DNA of 43,033 nucleotides from Lachnospiraceae bacterium (GTDB lineage: Bacteria; Bacillota; Clostridia; Lachnospirales; Lachnospiraceae). The notes beneath the pieces are model-generated. The model had not been told where the DNA came from. It saw nothing but the letters and a program-made list of their open reading frames with translations, and ran no database searches. This document shows, piece by piece, positions 15,559 through 24,114 of this stretch. How positions within the stretch are numbered: position 1 is the stretch's first letter; every line of letters begins with the position of its first letter. Where the stretch lies: assembly GCA_009774145.1 (NCBI GenBank), contig VSND01000034.1, positions 1 to 43,033 of the forward strand. Reading direction: 5' to 3'. A program made the translations under genes and the position numbers.

Positions 15559-16845
15559 ATGGATAACGTAGCGATCAGGCTGGAACATATTACGAAAATA
15601 TATAAATTATATACCCGGAACCGGGACCGGCTGAAAGACTCCCTGGGCCTGACGAAAAAGAAGTGTTACAGTGAACACTACGCCCTGAAGGACGTGAGCA
15701 TGACGATCCGTCAGGGGGAGACTGTGGGGATCATCGGCGTCAACGGTTCCGGTAAATCTACGATTTTAAAGATTATTACAGGGGTCTTAAGCGCTACCGG
15801 CGGTGAGATGAAGATCAACGGCCGGATCTCGGCTCTTCTGGAACTGGGTGCAGGGTTCAATATGGAGTATACCGGTCTGGAAAACGTCTATCTGAACGGT
15901 ACCATGCTGGGTTTTTCGGAGGAGGAGATCGATGGGAGGCTTCAGGATATCCTGGATTTTGCGGACATCGGCGAGTTTATCCATCAGCCGGTCAAGACCT
16001 ATTCCAGCGGCATGTTTGTGCGGCTGGCTTTTGCCGTGGCCATCAATATCGATCCGGAGATCCTGATTGTGGACGAAGCGCTGTCGGTAGGAGATGTATT
16101 TTTTCAGGCAAAATGTTATCACAAATTTGAAGAATTTAAAAAGCTGGGCAGGACGATTCTGTTTGTCAGCCATGATCTGACCAGTATCGCCAAATACTGC
16201 GACCGGGTCGTCCTTCTGAACAAAGGCGTGAAGCTGGCGGAGGGCTCGCCGAAGGATATGGTCAACATGTATAAGAAACTTCTGGTCCATCAGCTGGATG
16301 AGGAAACGCTGGAAGATGTGGGTAAAAAGAGTGAAATCGACCGGCATACAGCAAAAGGAAGCGCGTGGAAGGACCATTTCGAGGTGAATCCGAAGCTTCT
16401 TGACTATGGAGAGAAGCAGGCGGAGATCGTGGACTTTTGCATCATTGACCAGTACGGGCAGTTTTCCGGCATCATTGAGAAGGGCAGTATCTGTCAGGTG
16501 AAGGCGAAACTGTATTTTCACAGCCAGGTGAAAAACCCGATCTTCACGATCACGATAAGGAACAAACAGGGAACGGACATTACCGGAACCAACAGCATGT
16601 TCGAGCGGGTGGAGACCGGGACGGTGGAGGCCGGGGAGACAAGGATCGTCACCTATACCCAGAGAATCGACCTGCAGGGAGGAGAGTATCTCATCTCTCT
16701 AGGCTGCACCGGGTATGTGGGCGATGAGTTCAAAGTGTATCACCGGCTTTATGATCTGGTGGGGATGACTGTACTTTCAGATAAGGATACGGTTGGCTTT
16801 TATGATATGAATACGGTGATCACGGTGGAAAATGGAGAGAAATGA
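15559..16845 (+). CDS. ABC exporter ATPase with C-terminal glycan-binding domain (Wzt type)
   Basis: 428 aa. ATPase domain, residues 1-~250: Walker A GVNGSGKST near 58, signature YSSGMFVRLAF near 152, Walker B ILIVDEALSVGD near 173 and switch His in FVSHD. The next ~180 residues form a beta-rich extension like the Wzt C-terminal domain, which in E. coli O9a recognises the chain-terminal cap before export; TagH-type transporters lack this shape. The start at ATG 15559 is taken over the GTG two codons earlier because AAGAGG then has suitable spacing. The next gene may make the cap. Confidence 0.92.
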   Translation: MDNVAIRLEHITKIYKLYTRNRDRLKDSLGLTKKKCYSEHYALKDVSMTIRQGETVGIIGVNGSGKSTILKIITGVLSATGGEMKINGRISALLELGAGFNMEYTGLENVYLNGTMLGFSEEEIDGRLQDILDFADIGEFIHQPVKTYSSGMFVRLAFAVAINIDPEILIVDEALSVGDVFFQAKCYHKFEEFKKLGRTILFVSHDLTSIAKYCDRVVLLNKGVKLAEGSPKDMVNMYKKLLVHQLDEETLEDVGKKSEIDRHTAKGSAWKDHFEVNPKLLDYGEKQAEIVDFCIIDQYGQFSGIIEKGSICQVKAKLYFHSQVKNPIFTITIRNKQGTDITGTNSMFERVETGTVEAGETRIVTYTQRIDLQGGEYLISLGCTGYVGDEFKVYHRLYDLVGMTVLSDKDTVGFYDMNTVITVENGEK

Positions 16846-16858
16846 GGTGCCGGATTAG

Positions 16859-19030
16859 ATGGACAGGGAAGGAAGCGGCGTAAACTGGTACAGAGAAACA
16901 TATGGAAATGTGACCGTCTTCTGTGAAAGAGAAGACCTTCTGGCGACGCAGCAGGCGTGTCCGGAGGATGAGAAGATCCGGGAGCTTGTGGAGGCGGGAT
17001 ATGACTGCCGCCGGGGAACCGAAGCGTCCTGGCCGGTACTTTACCATCTGTCCCATCTGCGGGGCAATCTGACGGAATGGCTGCCGATTGGGCCGGAGCA
17101 TACGGTACTGGAGTTCGGCGCGGACACCGGGCAGCTGACCGGAGGACTGGTGAAAAAGGCCGGCCGGGTCGTCTGTCTGGAGGAGAGTGTGCGCCGCAGC
17201 CGGATCCTGGCAAAGCGGCACGAAAGCGCCGGAAATCTGGCGGTTTATGCCGGGGATCCGTGGAACTGTCTGGAACGTCTTCTGAAGGAGAGCGGGGGCG
17301 GTTATGACTGGATCCTGGCGGTGGGGCTTCTGCAGCAGGCAGGAAGATATTTTCCGGGGGAGCATCCGGAAGAGGAAGCGCTGAGGCGGCTTTTCGCCTG
17401 TCTGAAACCAGGCGGTCATATGGTGCTGGCAGCGGACAACCGGTTCGGCCTGAAATACTGGGCAGGCGCCATGGAGCCTCATACGGGCGGTTATTTTGAC
17501 AGCCTGGAAGGCCGGGGCAGTACATTTTCCAGGCGGGAGCTGGAGCGGATTCTCAAGGAGAGCGGCTGCGGCAAAGCAGTCTTTTACTATCCTTATCCGG
17601 AGCGGTGGTTCCCGTCAGCCATCTATTCGGATCAATGGCTTCCGAAGGCAGGCGAACTGAATCACAACCTGCGGAATTTTGAGGGCGAACGTCTGGTCCT
17701 GTTTCAGGAGGAAAAGGTCTACGACCAGCTGATCCGGGACGGAAGGTACCCGGAATTTGCCAATACCTTTCTGTGCGTGGTCGGACCGCAGCAGGAGGAG
17801 CAGACGGTCTACTGCAAATATTCCAACGACCGTGCGGACCGCTTCATGCTGCGTACGGATATCATAAAAAATACAGAAGGGTATGAGGTCCGCAAAATCC
17901 CCCTGACTGAGGAAGCGAAAGTTCATGTCCGGAAGATGAAGCAGTGGGAAGAGACGCTGGATGAACGGTACAGAAGAAACGGGATCCGTGCCAACCGCTG
18001 CACGCTCAGGGGAGACGCGGCAGCTTTTGAATTTCTGGAGGGCAATACCTTTGAAGAGCGGCTGGATGCGCTTCGCAGGTCCGGAGACGCTGCAGGACTG
18101 GTGTCGGAGGTTCTGCGGTTTCGGACGCTTCTTCTGGAGACGCTGAGACCGGAGCTTAAGCCTTTTGCAAAAAGCAGTGTGTTTGTGGAAATGTTCGGAA
18201 ATCCGGAATTTACAAAAGCATATGAAGGAGCAAAGACGAACAATCTGGACTGGATCTTTGCAAATCTCATGGAGACGGAGGAAGGCATCCGGATCATTGA
18301 TTATGAGTGGACGTTTCAGGTACAGGTGCCGGTGGAATATCTGTTCTGGCGCGCCCTGTCTCTCTATATGCACAGCCGGGAGGATGTAAAGGGACTGGGA
18401 CTTATGGCGCAGGCAGGCATCTCCCCCGGGGAAGAGCAGATTTTTGAAGAGATGGAGCATCATTTTCAGCTGTGGCTTCTGGACGGAACGAGAACCGTCG
18501 GAGCGCAGTACCTGGCTACTGCGGGCCCCGCCATCGCGCTTTCGGATATGTTAAAAGAGGTGAACAAGAACCGGATACAGGTCTATCTGGATACGGGAAA
18601 CGGCCTGTCTGAGGCGGAGAGTTTCTGGATCGTGACCAGGCCGGACAAGCTGGGCATCGTCCATCTGGAGATTCTGCTTCCGCCGGGCGTACAGGCACTG
18701 CGGCTGGACCCGGCAGAGTGTACCTGTCTGGTGAAAGTGCGCAGGCTCCTGGGGGAGCTGAACGGAACTTATCCGCTGGAATATACTCATAACGGCAGGG
18801 AACTGGAAAAGGAAGGCATCCTCTATACCACGACGGATCCGCAGATTCATATTTCGGGTATCGTGCCGGGCACCGGCCGCCTCTGTGCGGAACTGACGGT
18901 GGAGGAACTGTATCCGGATACGGCTTATGCCTGTATGAACCTGCTGAACCGGGTCAGGTCGGCGGAACGGCTCTATGGGAGCGCGCCTTTCCGTTTTCTG
19001 AAAAAACTGAGAAGGATTGTTAAAAAATAG
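16859..19030 (+). CDS. Methyltransferase plus kinase-like protein, putative chain terminator
   Basis: 723 aa. Residues ~60-250 are a class I SAM methyltransferase: motif I VLEFGADTG at 83-91, a following acidic CLEES, and LKPGGHMVLAADN. Residues ~310-520 look like a phosphotransferase of the choline-kinase/APH type: NNLDWIFANLM has D-x4-N spacing like the catalytic loop (the usual His is replaced by Asn), followed by IIDYEWTF resembling the metal-binding IDFEY. The C-terminal ~180 residues are beta-rich. The methyltransferase-kinase order is that of WbdD, which caps O-antigen chains. Placed directly after the Wzt gene. The capping role is inferred. Confidence 0.72.
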   Translation: MDREGSGVNWYRETYGNVTVFCEREDLLATQQACPEDEKIRELVEAGYDCRRGTEASWPVLYHLSHLRGNLTEWLPIGPEHTVLEFGADTGQLTGGLVKKAGRVVCLEESVRRSRILAKRHESAGNLAVYAGDPWNCLERLLKESGGGYDWILAVGLLQQAGRYFPGEHPEEEALRRLFACLKPGGHMVLAADNRFGLKYWAGAMEPHTGGYFDSLEGRGSTFSRRELERILKESGCGKAVFYYPYPERWFPSAIYSDQWLPKAGELNHNLRNFEGERLVLFQEEKVYDQLIRDGRYPEFANTFLCVVGPQQEEQTVYCKYSNDRADRFMLRTDIIKNTEGYEVRKIPLTEEAKVHVRKMKQWEETLDERYRRNGIRANRCTLRGDAAAFEFLEGNTFEERLDALRRSGDAAGLVSEVLRFRTLLLETLRPELKPFAKSSVFVEMFGNPEFTKAYEGAKTNNLDWIFANLMETEEGIRIIDYEWTFQVQVPVEYLFWRALSLYMHSREDVKGLGLMAQAGISPGEEQIFEEMEHHFQLWLLDGTRTVGAQYLATAGPAIALSDMLKEVNKNRIQVYLDTGNGLSEAESFWIVTRPDKLGIVHLEILLPPGVQALRLDPAECTCLVKVRRLLGELNGTYPLEYTHNGRELEKEGILYTTTDPQIHISGIVPGTGRLCAELTVEELYPDTAYACMNLLNRVRSAERLYGSAPFRFLKKLRRIVKK

Positions 19031-19042
19031 AAGGATCAGGAT

Positions 19043-20935
19043 ATGAGTAAAGAACACAAGCAGGCGGATCTGCCTGCACACAGAGATAAACGGTTTGACG
19101 GTGTGCGCGGCACCTGGTACTGGAAGGCGAGCAAGCCTCTTCGGGTGGTCGTTCACTTTTTCCTGCGGATCCGGAATGCCTATATTCATTATGGTGGCCT
19201 TCGGGGCATGTACCGACGTTGGAAACAGAAGCGGGGCGAGGCGGTAAAGCGGGTGGATTTCGGGACGAAGAGCTTTCCGGATGCGGCGCGCCGAAAGGCA
19301 GAGGAGGAGACGGTATTTTCAAAGGACTTAAAGATCAGCGTTCTGGTTCCGCTCTATAATACGCCGGAGAAATTCCTGCGGGAGATGATCGATTCCGTGA
19401 AGGCGCAGACCTACAGAAACTGGGAACTGTGCCTGGCTGACGGAAGCGATGAGAAGCACGGCGACGTGGGCAGGATCTGCCTGGAGTATCAGAAGGAAGA
19501 CCGCCGGATCCGCTATCAGAAGATCGAGAAAAATCTGGGTATCTCCGGCAATACAAATGTATGTTTTTCGATGGCAACGGGAGATTTCATCGGTCTTTTC
19601 GATCATGACGACGTGATGCATCCCAGTCTTCTGTATGAGTGCATGAAAGTCATCTGTGAAAAGGATGCAGATTATGTATATACGGACGAGGCGACTTTTA
19701 CGTCTCCGAATCTGGATGATCTGATTGTGCTGCATTTTAAGCCGGATTATTCTCCGGACAATCTGCGTGCCAACAATTATATCTGCCATTTCTCCGTGTT
19801 TGATGAGAAGCTTCTAAAGCGGAGCGGACTGTTTCGTCCGGAATATGACGGCAGCCAGGATCACGACATGATCCTCCGTCTGACCGAAGAGGCAGAGAAC
19901 GTACAGCACATCCCGAAGATCCTGTATTACTGGCGCTCCCACCCGGCTTCTGTGGCGGCGGACATCAACGCCAAGACCTATGCCATTGATGCGGCAAAGC
20001 GGGCGGTCCATGATCATATGAGAGATTATTACGGGATCGAGGTGGAGGTGGAGAGTACCAGGGCCTTTCCGACGATCTTTCAGGTAAAATACCCCATCAG
20101 CGGACAGCCGCTGGTGAGTATTGTGATTCCCAACAAGGATCACACAGCGGATCTGAAGCGGTGCATCGAATCCATTCTGAACCGGTCCACGTGGAAACAT
20201 CTGGAGATCATCGTGGTGGAAAACAACAGCTGCGAGCAGAGCATCCGGGATTATTACCGGGAGCTGGAGCAGACGTCCCGAGTGCAGGTGGTAACGTATG
20301 AAGGGGAATTTAATTATTCCAGAATCAACAATTACGGCGTGACCTTTACAAAGGGAGATTATCTTCTGTTTCTGAATAACGATACGGAGGTTATCACGCC
20401 GGACTGGATCGAGCAGCTTCTGATGTATGCACAGCGTGAGGATGTGGGAGCCGTGGGAGCAAAGCTCTATTATGCGGACAACACGATCCAGCACGCAGGA
20501 GTAGTCATCGGACTCGGAGCTCACCGGTCCGCAGGACATACCCATTACAAGATGCCGAAGGAACATCTTGGCTATATGGGGCGGCTCTGTTATGCCCAGG
20601 ATATGACGGCAGTGACTGCGGCGTGCCTGATGGTGAAGCGGAGCATCTATGAGGAAGTGGGCGGACTGGATGAATCCTTTACCATCTCTTTGAATGATGT
20701 GGATTTCTGTCTGAAGATCCGGGAAAAGGGATATCTCAATATCTTTACGCCTTTTGCCGAACTGTATCATTACGAGTCAAAGACAAGAGGACTGGAAGAA
20801 GGAGAAAAACTCCGGCGCTATGAAAAAGAATGCGCACATTTCCGGGAGAAATGGAGAGCGGCGCTGGATGCGGGAGACCCGTATTATAATCCGAATTTTT
20901 CTCTGGATTACTCGGATTTTACACTGCGGTTTTAG
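19043..20935 (+). CDS. Two-domain GT2 glycosyltransferase
   Basis: 630 aa. After ~95 residues of basic N-terminus comes GT-A domain 1: ISVLVPLYNTPEKFL near 98 with FDHDD at 186-190 as metal-binding motif. Domain 2 begins near 357 with LVSIVIPNKDH and carries LFLNNDTEV near 442-450. Both have intact acidic motifs, so two sugar transfers are possible, as in bifunctional rhamnan or O-antigen polymerising enzymes. Cytoplasmic face; the donor may be dTDP-rhamnose given rfbA/rfbC, but this is inference. A paralogue with a decayed second domain lies at 27275. Confidence 0.92.
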   Translation: MSKEHKQADLPAHRDKRFDGVRGTWYWKASKPLRVVVHFFLRIRNAYIHYGGLRGMYRRWKQKRGEAVKRVDFGTKSFPDAARRKAEEETVFSKDLKISVLVPLYNTPEKFLREMIDSVKAQTYRNWELCLADGSDEKHGDVGRICLEYQKEDRRIRYQKIEKNLGISGNTNVCFSMATGDFIGLFDHDDVMHPSLLYECMKVICEKDADYVYTDEATFTSPNLDDLIVLHFKPDYSPDNLRANNYICHFSVFDEKLLKRSGLFRPEYDGSQDHDMILRLTEEAENVQHIPKILYYWRSHPASVAADINAKTYAIDAAKRAVHDHMRDYYGIEVEVESTRAFPTIFQVKYPISGQPLVSIVIPNKDHTADLKRCIESILNRSTWKHLEIIVVENNSCEQSIRDYYRELEQTSRVQVVTYEGEFNYSRINNYGVTFTKGDYLLFLNNDTEVITPDWIEQLLMYAQREDVGAVGAKLYYADNTIQHAGVVIGLGAHRSAGHTHYKMPKEHLGYMGRLCYAQDMTAVTAACLMVKRSIYEEVGGLDESFTISLNDVDFCLKIREKGYLNIFTPFAELYHYESKTRGLEEGEKLRRYEKECAHFREKWRAALDAGDPYYNPNFSLDYSDFTLRF

Positions 20936-21069
20936 CGTGCCGCGCTGTTTATGCCGGGAACCGGTGTCTGCCGGAGCAGAGGATCCTGCCCGCAGGCTCC
21001 GGAAACGTGCGGCTGCTGCAGTTGGAAGAAAGCGGAAGAAATAAGCGGCTGGAAATGTAGAGGAGAACT

Positions 21070-22290
21070 ATGAAGAGAATAGAACGGGAAAAGGTGATAC
21101 GCAACGCCTACAGGAGTACGATCCTGGCGCTGACGATCTGCTGTTTCTTTTTGGGGACCGTACTGGTGATTCATGAGGCGGCCCGGGAATACGAAGTGAA
21201 AGTGCTGGAGGAGCGTCTGGAGGCAAAAGGCGTGGTCCAGAATGACGAGGGGCTGTTTGGCGGCGTACAGCTGTATTTGCCGGAAGAGATCTACGTGGCT
21301 TCCGGCGTGACGCTGGAACTGTACAACAGCCAGATCTCTTCTCTGGGAGAGCGGATCGGGAGCTATAATGTGAAATGGACCTGCGCGGTGGGGAAGAACA
21401 TGTACCGTAAGTTTTCCATTACCGGGACGGATGAACTGACGGGGACATATCCTTTGATCTTCACAATCTTTGATGATAACGGTGCGCAGGTGGCGAAAGC
21501 TTCCACAAAGCTTAGGATTGTTCCGGCAGTCACGGACTCCTTTTCCCTTCTGACCATCGGGGACAGCCTTTCCTGTGATACAGCCACCTATGAACGGCTC
21601 AATGAACTGACGGACGGACAGATCATCTATATGGGAACCAGGGGCGTGGGCGGCTCCCTGACCGAAGCGAGGCGCGGATTCTCCGCAGCGAACTACCGGT
21701 CGGACACCGGTTACACGGAAGAGGAGCCCATAGAAGAGGTGCATCCTTTTTATAATGAAGAAACAGAGGACTTTGACTGGGCGTATTATAAGGAATCCAC
21801 CGGATTTGACCCGGATGCGGTGGAGGTGTTTCTGGGCGCCAACGGACTTTCGGAGGATCCGGCGGAAAACGGGGATAATATTGCCTGGATTGTAAGAAAT
21901 ATTCATAAAGAGGATCCGAAACTCCCGGTTTACCTTGTTCATACACTGTATCCGGCGAACCAGGACGGGATCGGTTCCTGGAGCAGTAAAGATGGCTATG
22001 CATTATATGGAGACCGGTACAAATACGAAGAGGATCAGAAGGTTTTCGACCTGATGCTGTACCTGGAGGAGTCATTGAAAGAGGAGGAAAACCTTTACTT
22101 TGTCCCTGCGGGCATGTGCCATGACAGTGCATATAATTTTAATACCGTACCGGTACCGGTCAATCCCCATTCGGAGGAGATGATGGAAGTGCCGGACAAT
22201 GCGGTCCATCCGGGACGCGCCGGATACCGGCAGATTGCGGACTGTCTGTACAGCGTGATCTGCGGAACAAAAGCAGAGTGGGAGCAGTAG
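21070..22290 (+). CDS. Membrane-anchored SGNH/GDSL hydrolase
   Basis: 406 aa. One N-terminal membrane segment (~15-35), then a small beta domain (~60-155), then an SGNH hydrolase: block I LLTIGDSLS near 160 with nucleophile Ser, a Gly in GTRGVGG, Asn in LGANG near 263, and DNAVHPGRAGY near 382-392 carrying the Asp-x-x-His pair. Such enzymes remove or transfer O-acyl groups; here, outside the membrane, on the locus polysaccharide. Preceded by a 134-base gap with no gene visible and an AGAGGAG site. Confidence 0.85.
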   Translation: MKRIEREKVIRNAYRSTILALTICCFFLGTVLVIHEAAREYEVKVLEERLEAKGVVQNDEGLFGGVQLYLPEEIYVASGVTLELYNSQISSLGERIGSYNVKWTCAVGKNMYRKFSITGTDELTGTYPLIFTIFDDNGAQVAKASTKLRIVPAVTDSFSLLTIGDSLSCDTATYERLNELTDGQIIYMGTRGVGGSLTEARRGFSAANYRSDTGYTEEEPIEEVHPFYNEETEDFDWAYYKESTGFDPDAVEVFLGANGLSEDPAENGDNIAWIVRNIHKEDPKLPVYLVHTLYPANQDGIGSWSSKDGYALYGDRYKYEEDQKVFDLMLYLEESLKEEENLYFVPAGMCHDSAYNFNTVPVPVNPHSEEMMEVPDNAVHPGRAGYRQIADCLYSVICGTKAEWEQ

Positions 22291-22293
22291 GAT

Positions 22294-22692
22294 ATGAAAA
22301 AACTGATAGAGCAGATTGTTAAATTTGGATTTGTAGGATTTTTGTGTTTCTTTCTTGACTATGGGATCATGGTGCTTCTGACCGAACAATTCGGCGTGGA
22401 TTATCTTCTGTCCAGCGGGATTTCTTTTACCGTATCGGTTGTGGTCAACTACATTCTGAGTGTGACTTTTGTATTTGAAACAGATAAAAATAAAAACAGG
22501 TTCGGTGAATTTGTGATCTTCGTCATTTTAAGCGTGATTGGACTTGGCATCAATGAAGCCTGCATGTGGTTTACCGTGGAGACACTGGGCATCCATTATA
22601 TGCTCTCCAAGGTCGGGGCGACGGCAGTGGTGATGGTATACAATTTCATCAGCCGGAAGATATTTATAGAGAAGAAGGAAAGGAGACAGTAA
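22294..22692 (+). CDS. GtrA family membrane protein
   Basis: 132 aa with four membrane segments and the GtrA opening IVKFGFVGFLCFFLDYGIMVLL cut here as KFGFVGFLCFFLDYG, plus the Arg/Lys-rich tail NFISRKIFIEKK. GtrA-type proteins are thought to flip polyprenyl-phosphate-linked sugars to the outer face for side-chain decoration. Starts three bases after the SGNH stop and ends three bases before the next start, so translationally coupled. A suitable GT-C partner in the window could be the GT39 protein at 8438-9934. Confidence 0.92.
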   Translation: MKKLIEQIVKFGFVGFLCFFLDYGIMVLLTEQFGVDYLLSSGISFTVSVVVNYILSVTFVFETDKNKNRFGEFVIFVILSVIGLGINEACMWFTVETLGIHYMLSKVGATAVVMVYNFISRKIFIEKKERRQ

Positions 22693-22695
22693 GAG

Positions 22696-24039
22696 ATGAA
22701 GAAACGTCTGATATTCGCGGGTATTCTGCTGGCAGCGGCGATGCTTTCCGGATGTGCAGAGGAGACGCAGGAGCAGGAAGCAGAAACGGAGACGGTTGAG
22801 GCAGAGGCAGAGCCTCCTGCGCCCGGTGAAGAAAACTGGGGTACCGCGCCGGAGGTTTCCGTGCCCATGATCACGACCACGCCGATCCGGTCGCTCTGTG
22901 TAACGGTGGGAAGTACAGAGGAGGAAGTCAGTCTCACCTGGTATTCCCCGTCGGAAGAAGCCGGACAGGTCCTCTGGACGACGGCAGAAGATGAGAATTT
23001 TGCGCAGGCAGATGCGTACAGCGCTTCTTCAGCGCCTTCTTCGGTTACTTCCGGGTATTATATCAATCGTGCAACGGTAACGGGGCTTCTGCCGGAGACG
23101 GAGTATCAGTATCAGGTGGGAAGCGGCGATATGGTATCGCCGGTATATGCTTACACAACGCCTGCCTTTTCTGATTCCTTCCGCTTTACGGCTGTGGGAG
23201 ACGCTCAGATCGGAAAGCCGGTGGAAGAGGTGGACAAACAGAAGAACAACTGGCACAGACTGCTGAACAAAGTCAAATACCATTTCCCGGATACCAGTTT
23301 TCTGGTTTCCCTGGGGGATCAGGTCAATGATTTTGACGACGGGGAGCAGTATAATGCGTTTTTGAACCAGGGAGTTCTCTACAGCCTGTCTCTGGCGCCG
23401 GTAAAAGGAAACCATGATGCGGGCGGTCCGCAGTATTCCGAGCACTTTACGCTCCCGAATCTGTCGGCGCTTGGAACCTGCGATGACGAGGGGGACGGTG
23501 ATTACTGGTTTACCAGAGGCTGTGCGCTGTTCATGGTTCTGGATACCATAGATGCGGCAAAATGGGGCGAGCATGAGGAATTCATTGCGTCTGCAGTGGA
23601 AGCGAACCCGGATGCCGTGTGGAGAATTGTGTTCTCTCATTTTTCTCCCTATAACGGGTATGAGAGTTATCTGGAAAATGCAGAAAATATCCGTCCGTAT
23701 TTTCTGCAGTTCACGGGCAAATACGATATTGACCTGGTAATGTGCGGACATGACCATGCATATGTGCGGACTTATTTTATTCAGGAGGATGGAAGTTTTC
23801 AGGAATATGAGAGCCCTGCGGCTGATCCGGAGGGAACCATGTATCTGACTCTGAGCTCTTCGAGCGGAAGCCTGTACCGCCGCCCGACTTCTCAGGCAGA
23901 AGCGGCGGTGTCAAAAAAAAGGGATACGCCGGAGGTGACAGACGTGCAGATTACCCCCAACAGCCTGAAGGTCAGCACATACAATGCAGAGACCTGGGAG
24001 CCGACGGATGAATTTGAGATTCAGAAGCAGAAAATGTAA
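22696..24039 (+). CDS. Lipoprotein metallophosphatase with FN3-like N-domain
   Basis: 447 aa. Lipobox LLAAAMLSGC at ~11-20 marks a lipoprotein, followed by a Glu-rich linker. Residues ~60-150 form a fibronectin-like domain as in purple acid phosphatases. The metallophosphoesterase core has VGDAQIG, SLGDQVND, KGNHDAGG, VFSHFSPY and CGHDHAYVRTY, giving all the metal ligands. A surface phosphatase of unknown substrate; placement in front of CotH and VTC genes suggests phosphate removal from or recycling on the envelope. AGGAGAC precedes ATG 22696. Confidence 0.9.
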   Translation: MKKRLIFAGILLAAAMLSGCAEETQEQEAETETVEAEAEPPAPGEENWGTAPEVSVPMITTTPIRSLCVTVGSTEEEVSLTWYSPSEEAGQVLWTTAEDENFAQADAYSASSAPSSVTSGYYINRATVTGLLPETEYQYQVGSGDMVSPVYAYTTPAFSDSFRFTAVGDAQIGKPVEEVDKQKNNWHRLLNKVKYHFPDTSFLVSLGDQVNDFDDGEQYNAFLNQGVLYSLSLAPVKGNHDAGGPQYSEHFTLPNLSALGTCDDEGDGDYWFTRGCALFMVLDTIDAAKWGEHEEFIASAVEANPDAVWRIVFSHFSPYNGYESYLENAENIRPYFLQFTGKYDIDLVMCGHDHAYVRTYFIQEDGSFQEYESPAADPEGTMYLTLSSSSGSLYRRPTSQAEAAVSKKRDTPEVTDVQITPNSLKVSTYNAETWEPTDEFEIQKQKM

Positions 24040-24041
24040 CG

Positions 24042-24070
24042 TTGCGCATGGAAGGGAAAGCTGTTATAAT
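24042..24070 (+). promoter_or_regulatory. Internal promoter before cotH
   Basis: TTGCGC (24042-24047), 17 bases, TATAAT (24065-24070), in the 75-base gap between the phosphatase and CotH genes. It would let the CotH-VTC-DUF4956 block be expressed apart from the upstream genes. Confidence 0.55.
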
Positions 24071-24114
24071 GAAACGCAATAGAAAACGATGGGAGGACAG
24101 ACAGGAGAGACAGA

